A DNA stretch of 38,747 nucleotides, from NCBI GenBank assembly GCA_964455095.1, contig CAYVUV010000225.1:1-38747 (forward strand), given 5' to 3'. The DNA comes from CAYVUV01 sp964455095. GTDB taxonomy: Bacteria > Desulfobacterota > Binatia > HRBIN30 > CADEER01. The translations under genes were made by a program, and so were the position numbers. How positions within the stretch are numbered: the stretch's first letter is position 1; each line of letters opens with the position of its first letter. Below the pieces are notes generated by a model that was given only the letters and a program-made list of their open reading frames with translations, had not been told where the DNA came from and ran no database searches. Shown here one piece after another: positions 1 through 7,647 of the stretch.

Positions 1-278
1 GCGATGCGCCGCGCCGCCGCCTCCTGACAGAGCAGCTCGAGCTCGATCAGCGAATCGAGCGCCTCTTGCGTGAGGCGCTCGATCTCGTCGCTGGTCGGCA
101 GCTGTGTGTTGCCGCTGATCAGCCCTTTGGTCAGCTCGCGCACCATGGCGCGCGTGATGACCACGCCGTTGACGCGCACGGCCATATCGTCCTCGCCACC
201 CACACCGCGAGCGGGCACACCCAGAACGAGCACCAGGGCCAGCGCGATCAGCGCGCGCGCGGTCAGCGAAGGACTCAC
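1..278 (-). CDS. SurA/PpiC-like periplasmic chaperone, N-terminal part (cut by window edge)
   Basis: I read a GTG start at 278; only the first 92 or so residues lie in the window. Residues 1-27 form a typical signal peptide (charged start, then an Ala/Leu/Val-rich core). The mature part begins with the phrase VNGVVITRAMV, followed by a helical stretch with DEIERLTQEALDSLIELELL. This is the layout of the SurA N-terminal domain: a 'V-NG-x-I-T' strand, then helices before a parvulin-type prolyl isomerase domain. Proteins of this family escort outer-membrane proteins through the periplasm. Whether a parvulin domain follows cannot be seen. The gene lies 75 bases downstream of the AttH-like gene on the same strand, so co-transcription is possible. 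The start is chosen from the signal peptide; the ribosome site is weak. Confidence 0.7.
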   Translation of the reverse strand, partial: MSPSLTARALIALALVLVLGVPARGVGGEDDMAVRVNGVVITRAMVRELTKGLISGNTQLPTSDEIERLTQEALDSLIELELLCQEAAARRI

Positions 279-353
279 AGGCGTGACCTTTACCGGGCTT
301 CCGCCCGCCGGGCAATCAGGGCACTGCGATTGAAACCAAGCGACCCGCCGCCT

Positions 354-1733
354 TCAACGCAGCACCGACACGAGGTCGTCGGCGATTTGTAGGACGTGGG
401 CGCGGCACGAGTCATCGAGGCGTTCGAGCAAGGGGCGGAGGCGGGTCTGCACGTGGTGCCGGGAGCCGGCGCGGTCGCGGTGGCTGAGGAAGCCGTCGAC
501 TTCCCAGGCGAGGTTGGCGAGCCCGAGCGGGCCCGGGATATCGGCCGGACAGGCCGCGGGCGGGAGGTGGCGCAGGCTGTCGCGCAGCACGTCGAGCAGC
601 TCGAAGTCGCGCGTGAAGATCAGCGTGCGCTCGTTGAAGCCAAATCCGTTGACCGGGCGGCCGCCCATGATGCCGCGCACGCGCGTCGGACCGCTCCAGT
701 AGTCGATCGGCAGACAGTGCGCCGGGGCCGACACCAAGGGCTCGGAGAAGACGTCGAGCTGCCAGGCCGGCACGCGCAGGCGAAAGCGGTCGGCGAGGTA
801 TTTCGGCCCCGTGCCGAGCGGATACTGCGGCCGCACCGCGCCGGGGTCGCGCACGTAGGACAGGCGATCGATCTGGAACTCGGTCGTCGCCATCACCTGG
901 TGTTCGGGTCCGGCCGCCGTGGCGCCGCTGAACGGGATCACCCGGTTGTGGCGGTGGCGGTCGAAGTGCAGCCAGACGCTCATCTCGACGCCGTTGTCGA
1001 GATGGATCTGGCGCCACTCGTGGCGATAGCCGGTGTTGCGGCGGTCGGAGTGCACGCCGAGATAACGCGGCGTCCACTGCCGATCGATCCAACCCGAGTC
1101 GCCGTCGACCTCTTCGCGCACGTCGCCCCACGCCAAGGTGCCGCGAAAGCGCACGTCGCTCTGGAAGTACGAGTGCGTGCCGTACTGCCCCATACACGTC
1201 TTCACGCCGGCATACTCCGCCCCGCCGACCGGCATGGGCGGCTTGAACGTGTCGAGGTCGAGGTCGAGCTGCATCGCCCGCCCCTCCGCATCGCGGCCGG
1301 CCAGCGACACGTGGTAGGCGAACGGCAGCAGCTCGCCGTTGGCATCGCGCCGCGTCGTCCACGTGCTGCGCCCCACAGCCGATTCGAACGCCACGTCGAG
1401 ATGGCCGCGCGCCACCGACAACTTGTAGCCGCGCCGGATGCGCGGCGGGCGCGGGATGTCGTACTCCGAGAACGTGCCGTAGGCGCCGCTGCTTAAATCG
1501 AACAACGCCAACGTGTAGAAATCGGCCCGCAGCCACTGCCGCACGTTGTTGAAGGTGAAGATGACCAGGAAGGCCCACTCGCGTTTGCTCTCGCGGCCGC
1601 GCAGGCGTCCGGCGACGTAGAACGTGTTCGACTCCGCGCCCTGGTCGCCCTCGGCGGCCGGAAACGTCAGCTCCGGATCCGTCGGCGAGAGCGCATACGG
1701 ATACGCCTTCCAGCTTTCCGGCCCCTGCGCCAT
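354..1733 (-). CDS. AttH/CrtC-like lipocalin-fold protein (putative hydratase family)
   Basis: A 459-residue protein from ATG at 1733; the same frame is open further upstream, but that extension lies antisense to the alcohol dehydrogenase gene and is not credible. It resembles the AttH / carotenoid 1,2-hydratase (CrtC) family: two lipocalin-like beta-barrel halves, an early segment rich in F/Y/W (SNTFYVAGRL, residues 36-45), and the family hallmark GDSGWIDRQW near residues 211-220 followed by LGVHSD. CrtC adds water to acyclic carotenoids; most AttH proteins have no proven activity. No signal peptide is seen at this start. No carotenoid genes occur in the window, so a carotenoid role is not supported by context. 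The neighbouring SurA-like gene is downstream on the same strand. Family assignment is fairly safe; the substrate is unknown. Confidence 0.7.
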   Translation of the reverse strand: MAQGPESWKAYPYALSPTDPELTFPAAEGDQGAESNTFYVAGRLRGRESKREWAFLVIFTFNNVRQWLRADFYTLALFDLSSGAYGTFSEYDIPRPPRIRRGYKLSVARGHLDVAFESAVGRSTWTTRRDANGELLPFAYHVSLAGRDAEGRAMQLDLDLDTFKPPMPVGGAEYAGVKTCMGQYGTHSYFQSDVRFRGTLAWGDVREEVDGDSGWIDRQWTPRYLGVHSDRRNTGYRHEWRQIHLDNGVEMSVWLHFDRHRHNRVIPFSGATAAGPEHQVMATTEFQIDRLSYVRDPGAVRPQYPLGTGPKYLADRFRLRVPAWQLDVFSEPLVSAPAHCLPIDYWSGPTRVRGIMGGRPVNGFGFNERTLIFTRDFELLDVLRDSLRHLPPAACPADIPGPLGLANLAWEVDGFLSHRDRAGSRHHVQTRLRPLLERLDDSCRAHVLQIADDLVSVLR

Positions 1734-1765
1734 TCGACTCTGCTGCCCCTCCGCCTTACCCCGAT

Positions 1766-1795
1766 TTGACCCTGAACGCTCGTTCGTCGTACGAG
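1766..1795 (+). promoter_or_regulatory. Possible promoter for the zinc alcohol dehydrogenase
   Basis: TTGACC at 1766-1771 could be a -35 box, with TACGAG at 1790-1795 (18-base spacer) as a weak -10. The -35 region sits in a 15-base string (1759-1773) that recurs exactly at 24192-24206, upstream of the OB-fold/thiolase operon. The recurrence makes it more believable than the weak -10 alone would. Confidence 0.3.
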
Positions 1796-1845
1796 AACGG
1801 CGCGCGCGAGTCGCGTGCGACACACCGCTACCGACGGAGGGCAGG

Positions 1846-2937
1846 ATGGTCAAGGGCGCAGTGCTGTACAATTTCTTCGAGCCGCTGAAGATCGAATCGG
1901 TCAATCTCAAGGCGCCGCGCGCCGACGAGGTGGTGGTCAAGATCGCCGCCAGCGGTGTCTGCCACTCCGACCTCTCGGTCATCCAGGCGAAGCTGCCGAT
2001 GCCGCCGCCGGTGATCCTCGGGCACGAAGGGGCGGGCATCGTGGAAGAAGTCGGGTCGGCGGTGAAGGACCTCAAGCCCGGCGACCACGTCGTGCTGTCG
2101 TGGGTGCAGAACTGCGGTCAGTGCCACTACTGCGTCGCCGGGCACGGCCATCTGTGCGACGCCGGCATCCGCTCGGCGATGGCGGGTGAGGAGGCGGTGT
2201 TCGAGAAGGACGGCGTCGACATCAGCCGCATGGCCGGCGTCGCCTCGTTCGCCGAGCGCACCATCGTGCGGGCGACCGCGGCGATCAAGATCCCCCACGA
2301 CGTGCCGCTCGACAAGGCCTGTCTGGTCGGCTGCGGCGTCATGACCGGCGTCGGTGCGGCGGTGAACACCGTGCACATCCACCCCGGGCAGACGGTGGCG
2401 GTATTCGGCTGCGGCGGCGTCGGCTTGAACGTCATTCAAGGCGCGGCGCTGTGCGGGGCGTCACGCATCATCGCCGTCGACATGGTCGACAAGAAGCTCG
2501 AGCTGGCCAAGGTGTTCGGCGCCACGGATACGATCAACGCCAAGGACGCCGGCGATCCGTCGGACGCTATTCGCGCCCTCACCGAGGGGCACGGCGTCGA
2601 CTTCGCCTTCGAGGTCATCGGGGCGCCGGCGGTGATCGTGCAGGCGTTCAACTCGGTGAAGCGCGGCGGCAAGGCGGTCGTCGTCGGCGTCCCCGGCGCC
2701 GGGCAGGAAGTCACCATTCCCGGCATGGCGCTGCCGCTGGACGAGAAGTCGCTGATCGGGTCGCTCTACGGCTCGGCCAACCTGCGCCGCGACATGCCGA
2801 AGCTGATCGAGCTCTACATGCGCGGACGGCTCAAGATCGACGAGCTCATCTCGCGCCGCATCAAGCTCGACCAGGTCAACGAGGCCTTCGAGGCGATGGA
2901 GAAGGGCGAGGTCGCGCGCAGCGTGATCGTGTTCTGA
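1846..2937 (+). CDS. Zinc-dependent alcohol dehydrogenase (class III-like medium-chain family)
   Basis: A 363-residue medium-chain dehydrogenase, expected to oxidise an alcohol, or a hydroxymethyl or thiol adduct, with NAD(P). ATG at 1846 follows a good GGAGG at 1836-1840. Catalytic zinc ligands are visible as C39 (GVCHSD), H60-E61 (GHEGAG) and C163 (LVGCGVMTG). The structural zinc lobe has C90, C93, C96 and C104. The Rossmann loop GCGGVG (188-193) and a following VDMVDKK indicate NAD-type cofactor binding. The GCGVMTGVGAA stretch is typical of class III and related enzymes such as glutathione- or mycothiol-linked formaldehyde dehydrogenases, but the true substrate cannot be fixed from sequence. 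It stands alone on the plus strand, divergent from the AttH-like gene, and ends against a second zinc dehydrogenase reading the other way. Confidence 0.88.
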   Translation: MVKGAVLYNFFEPLKIESVNLKAPRADEVVVKIAASGVCHSDLSVIQAKLPMPPPVILGHEGAGIVEEVGSAVKDLKPGDHVVLSWVQNCGQCHYCVAGHGHLCDAGIRSAMAGEEAVFEKDGVDISRMAGVASFAERTIVRATAAIKIPHDVPLDKACLVGCGVMTGVGAAVNTVHIHPGQTVAVFGCGGVGLNVIQGAALCGASRIIAVDMVDKKLELAKVFGATDTINAKDAGDPSDAIRALTEGHGVDFAFEVIGAPAVIVQAFNSVKRGGKAVVVGVPGAGQEVTIPGMALPLDEKSLIGSLYGSANLRRDMPKLIELYMRGRLKIDELISRRIKLDQVNEAFEAMEKGEVARSVIVF

Positions 2938-2976
2938 GGGCTGGTCCGCTTTGCGCAACAATTGCCATCGGCAGAA

Positions 2977-3079
2977 AATCACGAAAACGCGACAGTACGA
3001 AAACACGAAACTCTGATCCGAAGGATTGAAATGTCTGAGTCTCTCCTTCGTGCTTTCGTTCTTTCGTGATTTCGTGATT
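2977..3079. repeat. ACGAAA-rich imperfect inverted repeat between convergent genes
   Basis: Arms at 2977-3010 and 3046-3079 are inverted copies of each other, matching at 28 of 34 positions by my count, around a loop of about 35 bases. Both arms are built from repeated CACGAAA/ACGAAA units (TTTCGTG on the other arm), and the block is clearly poorer in GC than its surroundings. It fills the gap between the 3' ends of two convergent genes, so it could act as a transcription barrier in both directions. Its internal unit structure is more like a dispersed intergenic repeat than an ordinary terminator. Confidence 0.65.
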
Positions 3080-3135
3080 CTCCACGTCGTCTGTGGCACG
3101 CATGAAGGGAATTGCTGGATGAGCAGACGCTGGTC

Positions 3136-4224
3136 TCAGAACACGATGCAGGAGTGCACGCTGAGCTCGCCGGCGATCTCGCCGCCGAGCATCTGGATGG
3201 CGCGCTCGGTGTCGGGCAGGGCGAAGTCGTGCGTGTGCATGCGCTCGAGCGGCACGCGGCCCGATTCGATGAGGCGAATCGCCGCGTCGTAGGCGTGCGC
3301 GGTGACGCCGAGGGCGCCGATGATGGTGATCTCCTTCAGCACGACGAGGTCGCTGATGAAGTCGGGCACGGCCTTGAAGCCCTTCACGCCGGCGAGCACG
3401 ACGCGCCCGCCTGGAGCGACGTAGCGCAGCGCCTCGGCCACTGGTTCGGCTGCGTTGGCCGTCACCTCGACCACCACGTCGGCGCCGCGGCCGCTGGTGA
3501 TCTCCTGTACCCGCGCGCCGACGTCCTCCTGCTCGACGTCGATGACGTAGTCGGCGCCAAATTCCTTCGCCAACGCCAGCTTCGGCGCGTCGCGGGTCAG
3601 GCCGGTAACGATGATCGTGCCGGCGCCGGCAGCGCGCGCTGCAATGACGCTGGTCAGGCCGCGCTGGCCGGGTCCGAGAATGAGCACCGAATCACCCGGC
3701 TGCGTGCGCGGCAGCTCGACTGCCCAGCGAAAGCCGGCGCCGAGCGGGTTGAACATCACCGCCAGGCTGGCGGGGATGTCCTTGCGCATCGGGTGCACGA
3801 TCGACAGCGGGTCGAGGTACATGTAGTCGGCGTACGCGCCCCACAAGCCCGGCGGGCGCGACAGCGGCACGTACGCGTAACCGAACATGCCGCCGCGCCC
3901 GCGGCACAGCGAGTAGCGCCCGGCGATGCAGTCGCGGCAAAAGCCGCAGCGGATCAGCGTCTCGACGGCGACGCGGTCCCCGACGTTCACCCCCCAGCGC
4001 TTGGCGGCGCGGTCGCCGATGCGCTCGATGATCCCGAGCGGCTCGTGGCCGGGGATGAGCGGAAAGCGCACCGGCAGCACGCCCGTGTACTGCTCGACGT
4101 CGCTGCCGCAGATCCCGCACGCCTCGACGCGCAGCAGCGCGCTGTCGTCGTCGATCTCCGGCACCTGCAGCTCGCGCAGCTCGAGCTGGCGCGGACCGGT
4201 CTGGACGATGGCGCGCGATTTCAT
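3136..4224 (-). CDS. Zinc-binding dehydrogenase (threonine/sorbitol dehydrogenase-like)
   Basis: A 362-residue medium-chain dehydrogenase beginning with ATG at 4224. Catalytic-site residues are C39 in CGICGSD and H60-E61 in PGHEPLG. The structural zinc lobe shows C93, C96, C99 and C107 (CGFC-x2-C-x7-C). The cofactor loop is GPGQRG, a variant of the usual GxGxxG. The CGICGSD signature and overall length place it with threonine-, sorbitol- and butanediol-type dehydrogenases rather than with class III enzymes such as its plus-strand neighbour. It follows the luciferase-like oxidoreductase gene on the same strand with only 7 bases between stop and start, so the two are almost certainly one operon. 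The substrate is not identifiable. Confidence 0.85.
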   Translation of the reverse strand: MKSRAIVQTGPRQLELRELQVPEIDDDSALLRVEACGICGSDVEQYTGVLPVRFPLIPGHEPLGIIERIGDRAAKRWGVNVGDRVAVETLIRCGFCRDCIAGRYSLCRGRGGMFGYAYVPLSRPPGLWGAYADYMYLDPLSIVHPMRKDIPASLAVMFNPLGAGFRWAVELPRTQPGDSVLILGPGQRGLTSVIAARAAGAGTIIVTGLTRDAPKLALAKEFGADYVIDVEQEDVGARVQEITSGRGADVVVEVTANAAEPVAEALRYVAPGGRVVLAGVKGFKAVPDFISDLVVLKEITIIGALGVTAHAYDAAIRLIESGRVPLERMHTHDFALPDTERAIQMLGGEIAGELSVHSCIVF

Positions 4225-4231
4225 GGTGCCG

Positions 4232-5482
4232 TCACCGCGGCGGTTCGGTCGGAATGTGCAGGCCCGATCCAGCCCCTGGCCTGGCGGGCTCGGTGATGGT
4301 GCGGCCGTAGGCGCGGATCTCGGGGATCTGTTCGTCGCTCAGCGGCTGCATGATCTGCTTGCGGCGCATGGCGGCTTCGATGGCCGGACCGAGGCGCTCC
4401 GCCTTGGCGCGCTGGCGCGCGGCGTCCTGCTCCTTGAACTCGGGCATGACGCTGGAGGCAAACAACTCGAGCGCTTCGCAGATATGGTCGTGGCGGTTCT
4501 TGCCCCCCTGCTGGATGAAGATCACCTGGTCGACGCCGACGTCCTGGAACTTCTGCATGTGCGCGCGCAGGTCGGCGGGCGTGCCGATGCCGCCTGTCGG
4601 CATGTCGGGCATCGAGTCGCGAATGGTCTCGAAGGCCTGCCAGATGTTGGTCCGCCCCGGCTTGTGGCTGCCGAAGATGTAGTGATGCGCCAGCGCGAAG
4701 CCGAAGAAGCGAAAACCGTCGAGCCCGCGCCGCCGCGCCTCCTCGGCGTCGGCGTGGCAGGAGAAACCGGTGACCATGGCGATGTTCGGATTCACCGTGT
4801 GCCCGATCGGCACGCACTCACGCGCGAAGGTGGCGTAGTAGTCGTCCACCCACTGCTTGGCTTCGGTCGGATCGACGAAGGCGAACGTCAGCGCGCCGAG
4901 GCCGAGCTGCGCGGCGACGTGGATCGTCTCACGGTTCGAACAGGCGAGCCACATCGGCGGGTGCGGCTTCTGCACTGGCTTCGGCACCAGGTTGCGGCAC
5001 GGCATCGAGAAGTACTTGCCCTGAAAGCCGGGGTACGGGTCCATCGCCAGAATGTTCGCGACCTGCTCGGTGGCTTCGCGCCACATGGCGCGCTTCTCGG
5101 CCGGGTTGATGTTGTAGCCCTCGAGCTCGGCGCGCGAGGCCGACTCGCCGGTACCGAAATCGACGCGCCCCTTCGACACGAGATCGAGCGTCGCGATGCG
5201 CGCCGCCACTTTGGCGGGATGGTTGTACTGCGGCGGCATCAGCACGATGCCGTGTCCGAGACGAATGGTCTTGGTGCGTTGCGAGCACGCGCCGAGAAAC
5301 ACCTCGGGCGCGGGCGAGTGCGAGTACTCCTCGAGGAAGTGATGCTCGACTTCCCAGGCGTAGTCGAGGCCGAGGCGGTCGGCGAGCTCGACCTGATCGA
5401 GCGCGTCCTGGTACATGCGCAGCTCATCGCCCTCGCCCCACGGCCGCGGCAACTGGTGCTCGTAGAAGATGCCGAACTTCAT
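4232..5482 (-). CDS. LLM-class flavin-dependent oxidoreductase (bacterial luciferase-like monooxygenase)
   Basis: A 416-residue TIM-barrel flavin enzyme. ATG at 5482 follows a strong GGAGGA. Family signs include the N-terminal MKFGIFYEHQ strand, WEVEHHFLEE (the E-x-H-H/F motif), the GIVLMPPQYNHP segment, GRVDFGTGES and KPHPPMWLA. Such enzymes use reduced FMN or F420 to oxygenate or reduce organic substrates. The C-terminal tail (about residues 370-416) is polar and lies beyond the barrel. It is the first gene of a two-gene minus-strand operon with a zinc dehydrogenase, which would fit stepwise oxidation of a shared substrate; this is inference. It differs in length and motifs from the second luciferase-like gene at 6236-7177, so the two are not recent duplicates. 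Confidence 0.87.
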   Translation of the reverse strand: MKFGIFYEHQLPRPWGEGDELRMYQDALDQVELADRLGLDYAWEVEHHFLEEYSHSPAPEVFLGACSQRTKTIRLGHGIVLMPPQYNHPAKVAARIATLDLVSKGRVDFGTGESASRAELEGYNINPAEKRAMWREATEQVANILAMDPYPGFQGKYFSMPCRNLVPKPVQKPHPPMWLACSNRETIHVAAQLGLGALTFAFVDPTEAKQWVDDYYATFARECVPIGHTVNPNIAMVTGFSCHADAEEARRRGLDGFRFFGFALAHHYIFGSHKPGRTNIWQAFETIRDSMPDMPTGGIGTPADLRAHMQKFQDVGVDQVIFIQQGGKNRHDHICEALELFASSVMPEFKEQDAARQRAKAERLGPAIEAAMRRKQIMQPLSDEQIPEIRAYGRTITEPARPGAGSGLHIPTEPPR

Positions 5483-5642
5483 GGTGTGGTCCTCCCCGTT
5501 CCAATGGCTCGTTGCGCGACCGGTACGCCGGCAGCGTCCATACGGTAGTGCACCGGCCCGCGGGCCTCAAACCCGTGGCGGTATCAGACACACCATGCGC
5601 GACCGCTCGACCGCGCGATTCGACCGCGCAAGCCAGCAGGCC

Positions 5643-6212
5643 CTACGGCTCCAACCACCAGCGGGTCAGATCGAGCTCAATCGCGTCGAATGGCTCGGCC
5701 CGCACCTGTTCGCCGCCGCTGTGCGTGTTGGCCACGACCCACTGGCCGTTCTGCAGCCGGTAGACCTCGAGCGTCTTGGCGAGTGGATCGACCAGCCATA
5801 AGTGCCCGACCGACTCGCGCGCGTAGATGCGCATTTTGCGGACGCGATCGGTGCCGGCCGAAGTCGGCGATACGACCTCGCACGCCCAATCGGGCGCCTG
5901 AGTGAAGTAGGGGACGTTCTCGAGCACCCGCATCTTCTCGCGTCGCCAGCCGGCGACGTCGGGGACAACGACGTCCGGCCCGAGATGCAACTCGGGCTCG
6001 AACAGAATCCACCAACCGCCTGGCTGTCCCAGACCGTCGGGCTCGCGGTGAAATGGCCCGCGCACATCGCTGGCGATACCGGAGGCTGCATTCGCATGCG
6101 GCGAGGCCGGGCGCGGCGTCGCGTACAGCTCACCGTCGATGATCTCGCCCACCATGTGTTCGGGGACCTCGTGCAGGTCTTCATAGGTCGCCCGATGCTT
6201 GACCGGTTTCAT
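5643..6212 (-). CDS. Uma2-family putative restriction-type endonuclease (DUF820)
   Basis: A 189-residue protein with the Uma2 (DUF820) layout. It opens with TYEDLHEVPEH and EIIDGELYATP, then shows a PD-(D/E)xK-like core: LGPDVVVPDVAGWR (D80, D85), DWACEVVSP (E112), a DRVRKMRIYAR helix with K126, and HLWLVDP. All expected acidic residues are present, so the fold should be catalytically competent. The biological role of Uma2 proteins is poorly known; they are abundant in cyanobacteria, Chloroflexi and many uncultured lineages, often as solitary genes in variable places. Here the gene sits alone on the minus strand, 23 bases before the stop of the next luciferase-like gene when read in its own direction. 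No mobile-element features flank it. Confidence 0.85.
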   Translation of the reverse strand: MKPVKHRATYEDLHEVPEHMVGEIIDGELYATPRPASPHANAASGIASDVRGPFHREPDGLGQPGGWWILFEPELHLGPDVVVPDVAGWRREKMRVLENVPYFTQAPDWACEVVSPTSAGTDRVRKMRIYARESVGHLWLVDPLAKTLEVYRLQNGQWVVANTHSGGEQVRAEPFDAIELDLTRWWLEP

Positions 6213-6235
6213 ATGCCGAGATGTAGCATGGGCGG

Positions 6236-7177
6236 CTACGACCCCCCAACACGATCACGTGTCGCGTCGCGGCGCACAGCGAGCGCCGACGCGAGCAGGT
6301 CGATCTGGGCTTCGATCTCGTCGCCGAACGCCAACGGGGCGAGGATCATGTGCCCGACGCCGGCGGCCCCGTAGGCGGCGACCGCGGCGCGGCAATCGTC
6401 GGGCGTGCCGATGACGGTGTAGCGGGCGGCGGCCTTCTCCATCGGTTGGCCGTACATCGCGCCCAACATCCCGGCGGCGCGCTGCTGGGCGGCGGCACGG
6501 TCGGGACCGACATAGCTGAAGGCCAGCATGGCGGCGGCGATGGCGGCGGGGTCGCGCCCCACCTCCTGCGCCTGGGTGCGAATGCCGGCGAGGCGCTCGG
6601 CGAGTTGGTCGGGGGTCAGGAAGTGGCCGATGTAGCCATCGCCGAGATGGGCGGCGCGGCGCACCGCAGCGTCAGCGCGGCCGCCGATCCAGATCGGCGG
6701 ACCGCCCGTCTGCACGGGCAGTGGCGCCAGCCGCGTGGCGGGTATGTCGTAGAAGTGGCCGCTGTGCGCCGTCGGCTGGACGCTCCACAGCGCGCGCAGG
6801 GCGCGAATGCCCTCGTCGGTGCGGGCGCCGCGCTCGCGCACCGGTACGCCGCAGGCGGCGAACTCGCCGGGAAACTCGCCGCCGACACCGACGCCGAGCA
6901 CCGCGCGCCCGTCGCTGATGAAGTCGAGCGACGCAACCATTTTCGCCACCGGAGTCGGGTGGCGCAGCGGCAGCAGGTACACGCAGGTGCCGAGCCGCAC
7001 GCGCCGCGTATGCGCGGCAAAGCAGGTCAGCACCTGCAGCGGATCGAGGATTGGGGCCGGAAACGCGATGTGGTCGCCGATCCACAGCGAGTCGTAGCCC
7101 AATCCCTCCGCCCGCGCCGCCAGCGCGCCGAGCGCACCGGCATTGCGCAGCCCGCCCAGTAGCAGTCCGATTCGCAT
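6236..7177 (-). CDS. LLM-class oxidoreductase (possibly F420-dependent)
   Basis: A 313-residue luciferase-like protein starting with ATG at 7177 behind a clear GAGGAGG. It carries the N-terminal RIGLLLGG strand, SLWIGDHIAFP, a VRLGTCVYLLPLRHP strand-turn, GRAVLGVGVGGE, GPPIWIGGRADAA and TVIGTPDDCRAAV. The VGGEF and GPPIWIGGR phrases are typical of the subgroup often labelled F420-dependent, but the cofactor cannot be proved from sequence. The coding frame stays open far upstream, but that extension is antisense to the Cys-rich and thiolase genes and was not used. It is divergent from the small Cys-rich secreted protein. Its substrate is unknown; its neighbours suggest oxidation of small organic compounds. 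Confidence 0.82.
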   Translation of the reverse strand: MRIGLLLGGLRNAGALGALAARAEGLGYDSLWIGDHIAFPAPILDPLQVLTCFAAHTRRVRLGTCVYLLPLRHPTPVAKMVASLDFISDGRAVLGVGVGGEFPGEFAACGVPVRERGARTDEGIRALRALWSVQPTAHSGHFYDIPATRLAPLPVQTGGPPIWIGGRADAAVRRAAHLGDGYIGHFLTPDQLAERLAGIRTQAQEVGRDPAAIAAAMLAFSYVGPDRAAAQQRAAGMLGAMYGQPMEKAAARYTVIGTPDDCRAAVAAYGAAGVGHMILAPLAFGDEIEAQIDLLASALAVRRDATRDRVGGS

Positions 7178-7288
7178 CCGCCCTCCTCGCTCGCGTCCGC
7201 TTGGCGCGAGGATATGGGGCGGGAGGACCGCGTTGCAATGACCCTGGGAGCCCACTAAGAGTTGACGCGACACCCGACGGGAGGATCC

Positions 7289-7603
7289 ATGCCGACACTT
7301 CGCCGCATCACCGCGCTCGCCGCCTTCTGTGCCGCCGCCTTCTTGGCGGCACCTGCGCTGCTCAGTGCCGAGGACGCCGCCGGACAGGCAGCGCCGGCCG
7401 CGCAGCCCGCCGACGCCAAGGCCGCGGCGCCGTGCCCGTACTCGGAGAATGGGAGCTGCTGCGCCACCTGCCAGGACAAGGCGAAGCAAGCCGCCCAAGC
7501 CGCACCGGCGGCCGCGGCACAACAGGCGGCGCCGGCGGCCGAGGAGCACGGCGACTGCCCGTGCAAGCGCGCCGCGGCGGCGAAGGCGAAAGCCAAGCTG
7601 TAG
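7289..7603 (+). CDS. Small secreted Ala-rich protein with cysteine clusters, unknown function
   Basis: A 104-residue protein from ATG at 7289, behind GGGAGG at 7279-7284. Residues 1-27 are a convincing signal peptide (RRIT start, Ala/Leu/Phe core, cleavage near LLSA). The mature chain is mostly Ala, Pro, Lys and Gln, with two cysteine knots: C49 then C57-C58-x2-C61, and a C-terminal C90-P-C92-K. Seven cysteines in total, six of them after the signal peptide, suggest disulfide bonding or metal binding in the periplasm. The tail is Lys/Ala repeats. It could be a small metal-buffering or surface peptide. I do not recognise a family. It stands 44 bases upstream of the thiolase-like gene on the same strand but has no obvious functional link to it. 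Confidence 0.65.
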   Translation: MPTLRRITALAAFCAAAFLAAPALLSAEDAAGQAAPAAQPADAKAAAPCPYSENGSCCATCQDKAKQAAQAAPAAAAQQAAPAAEEHGDCPCKRAAAAKAKAKL

Positions 7604-7647
7604 CCGGCGACGGCGCGAGCGGTGGCACGCTCAGCAAGGAGCTCGGG

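Noticed and set aside
5560..5640. CGACCGC direct repeats upstream of the first luciferase-like gene
   Set aside because: Three loose copies of a short GC-rich string; too short and irregular to call a repeat element or operator.
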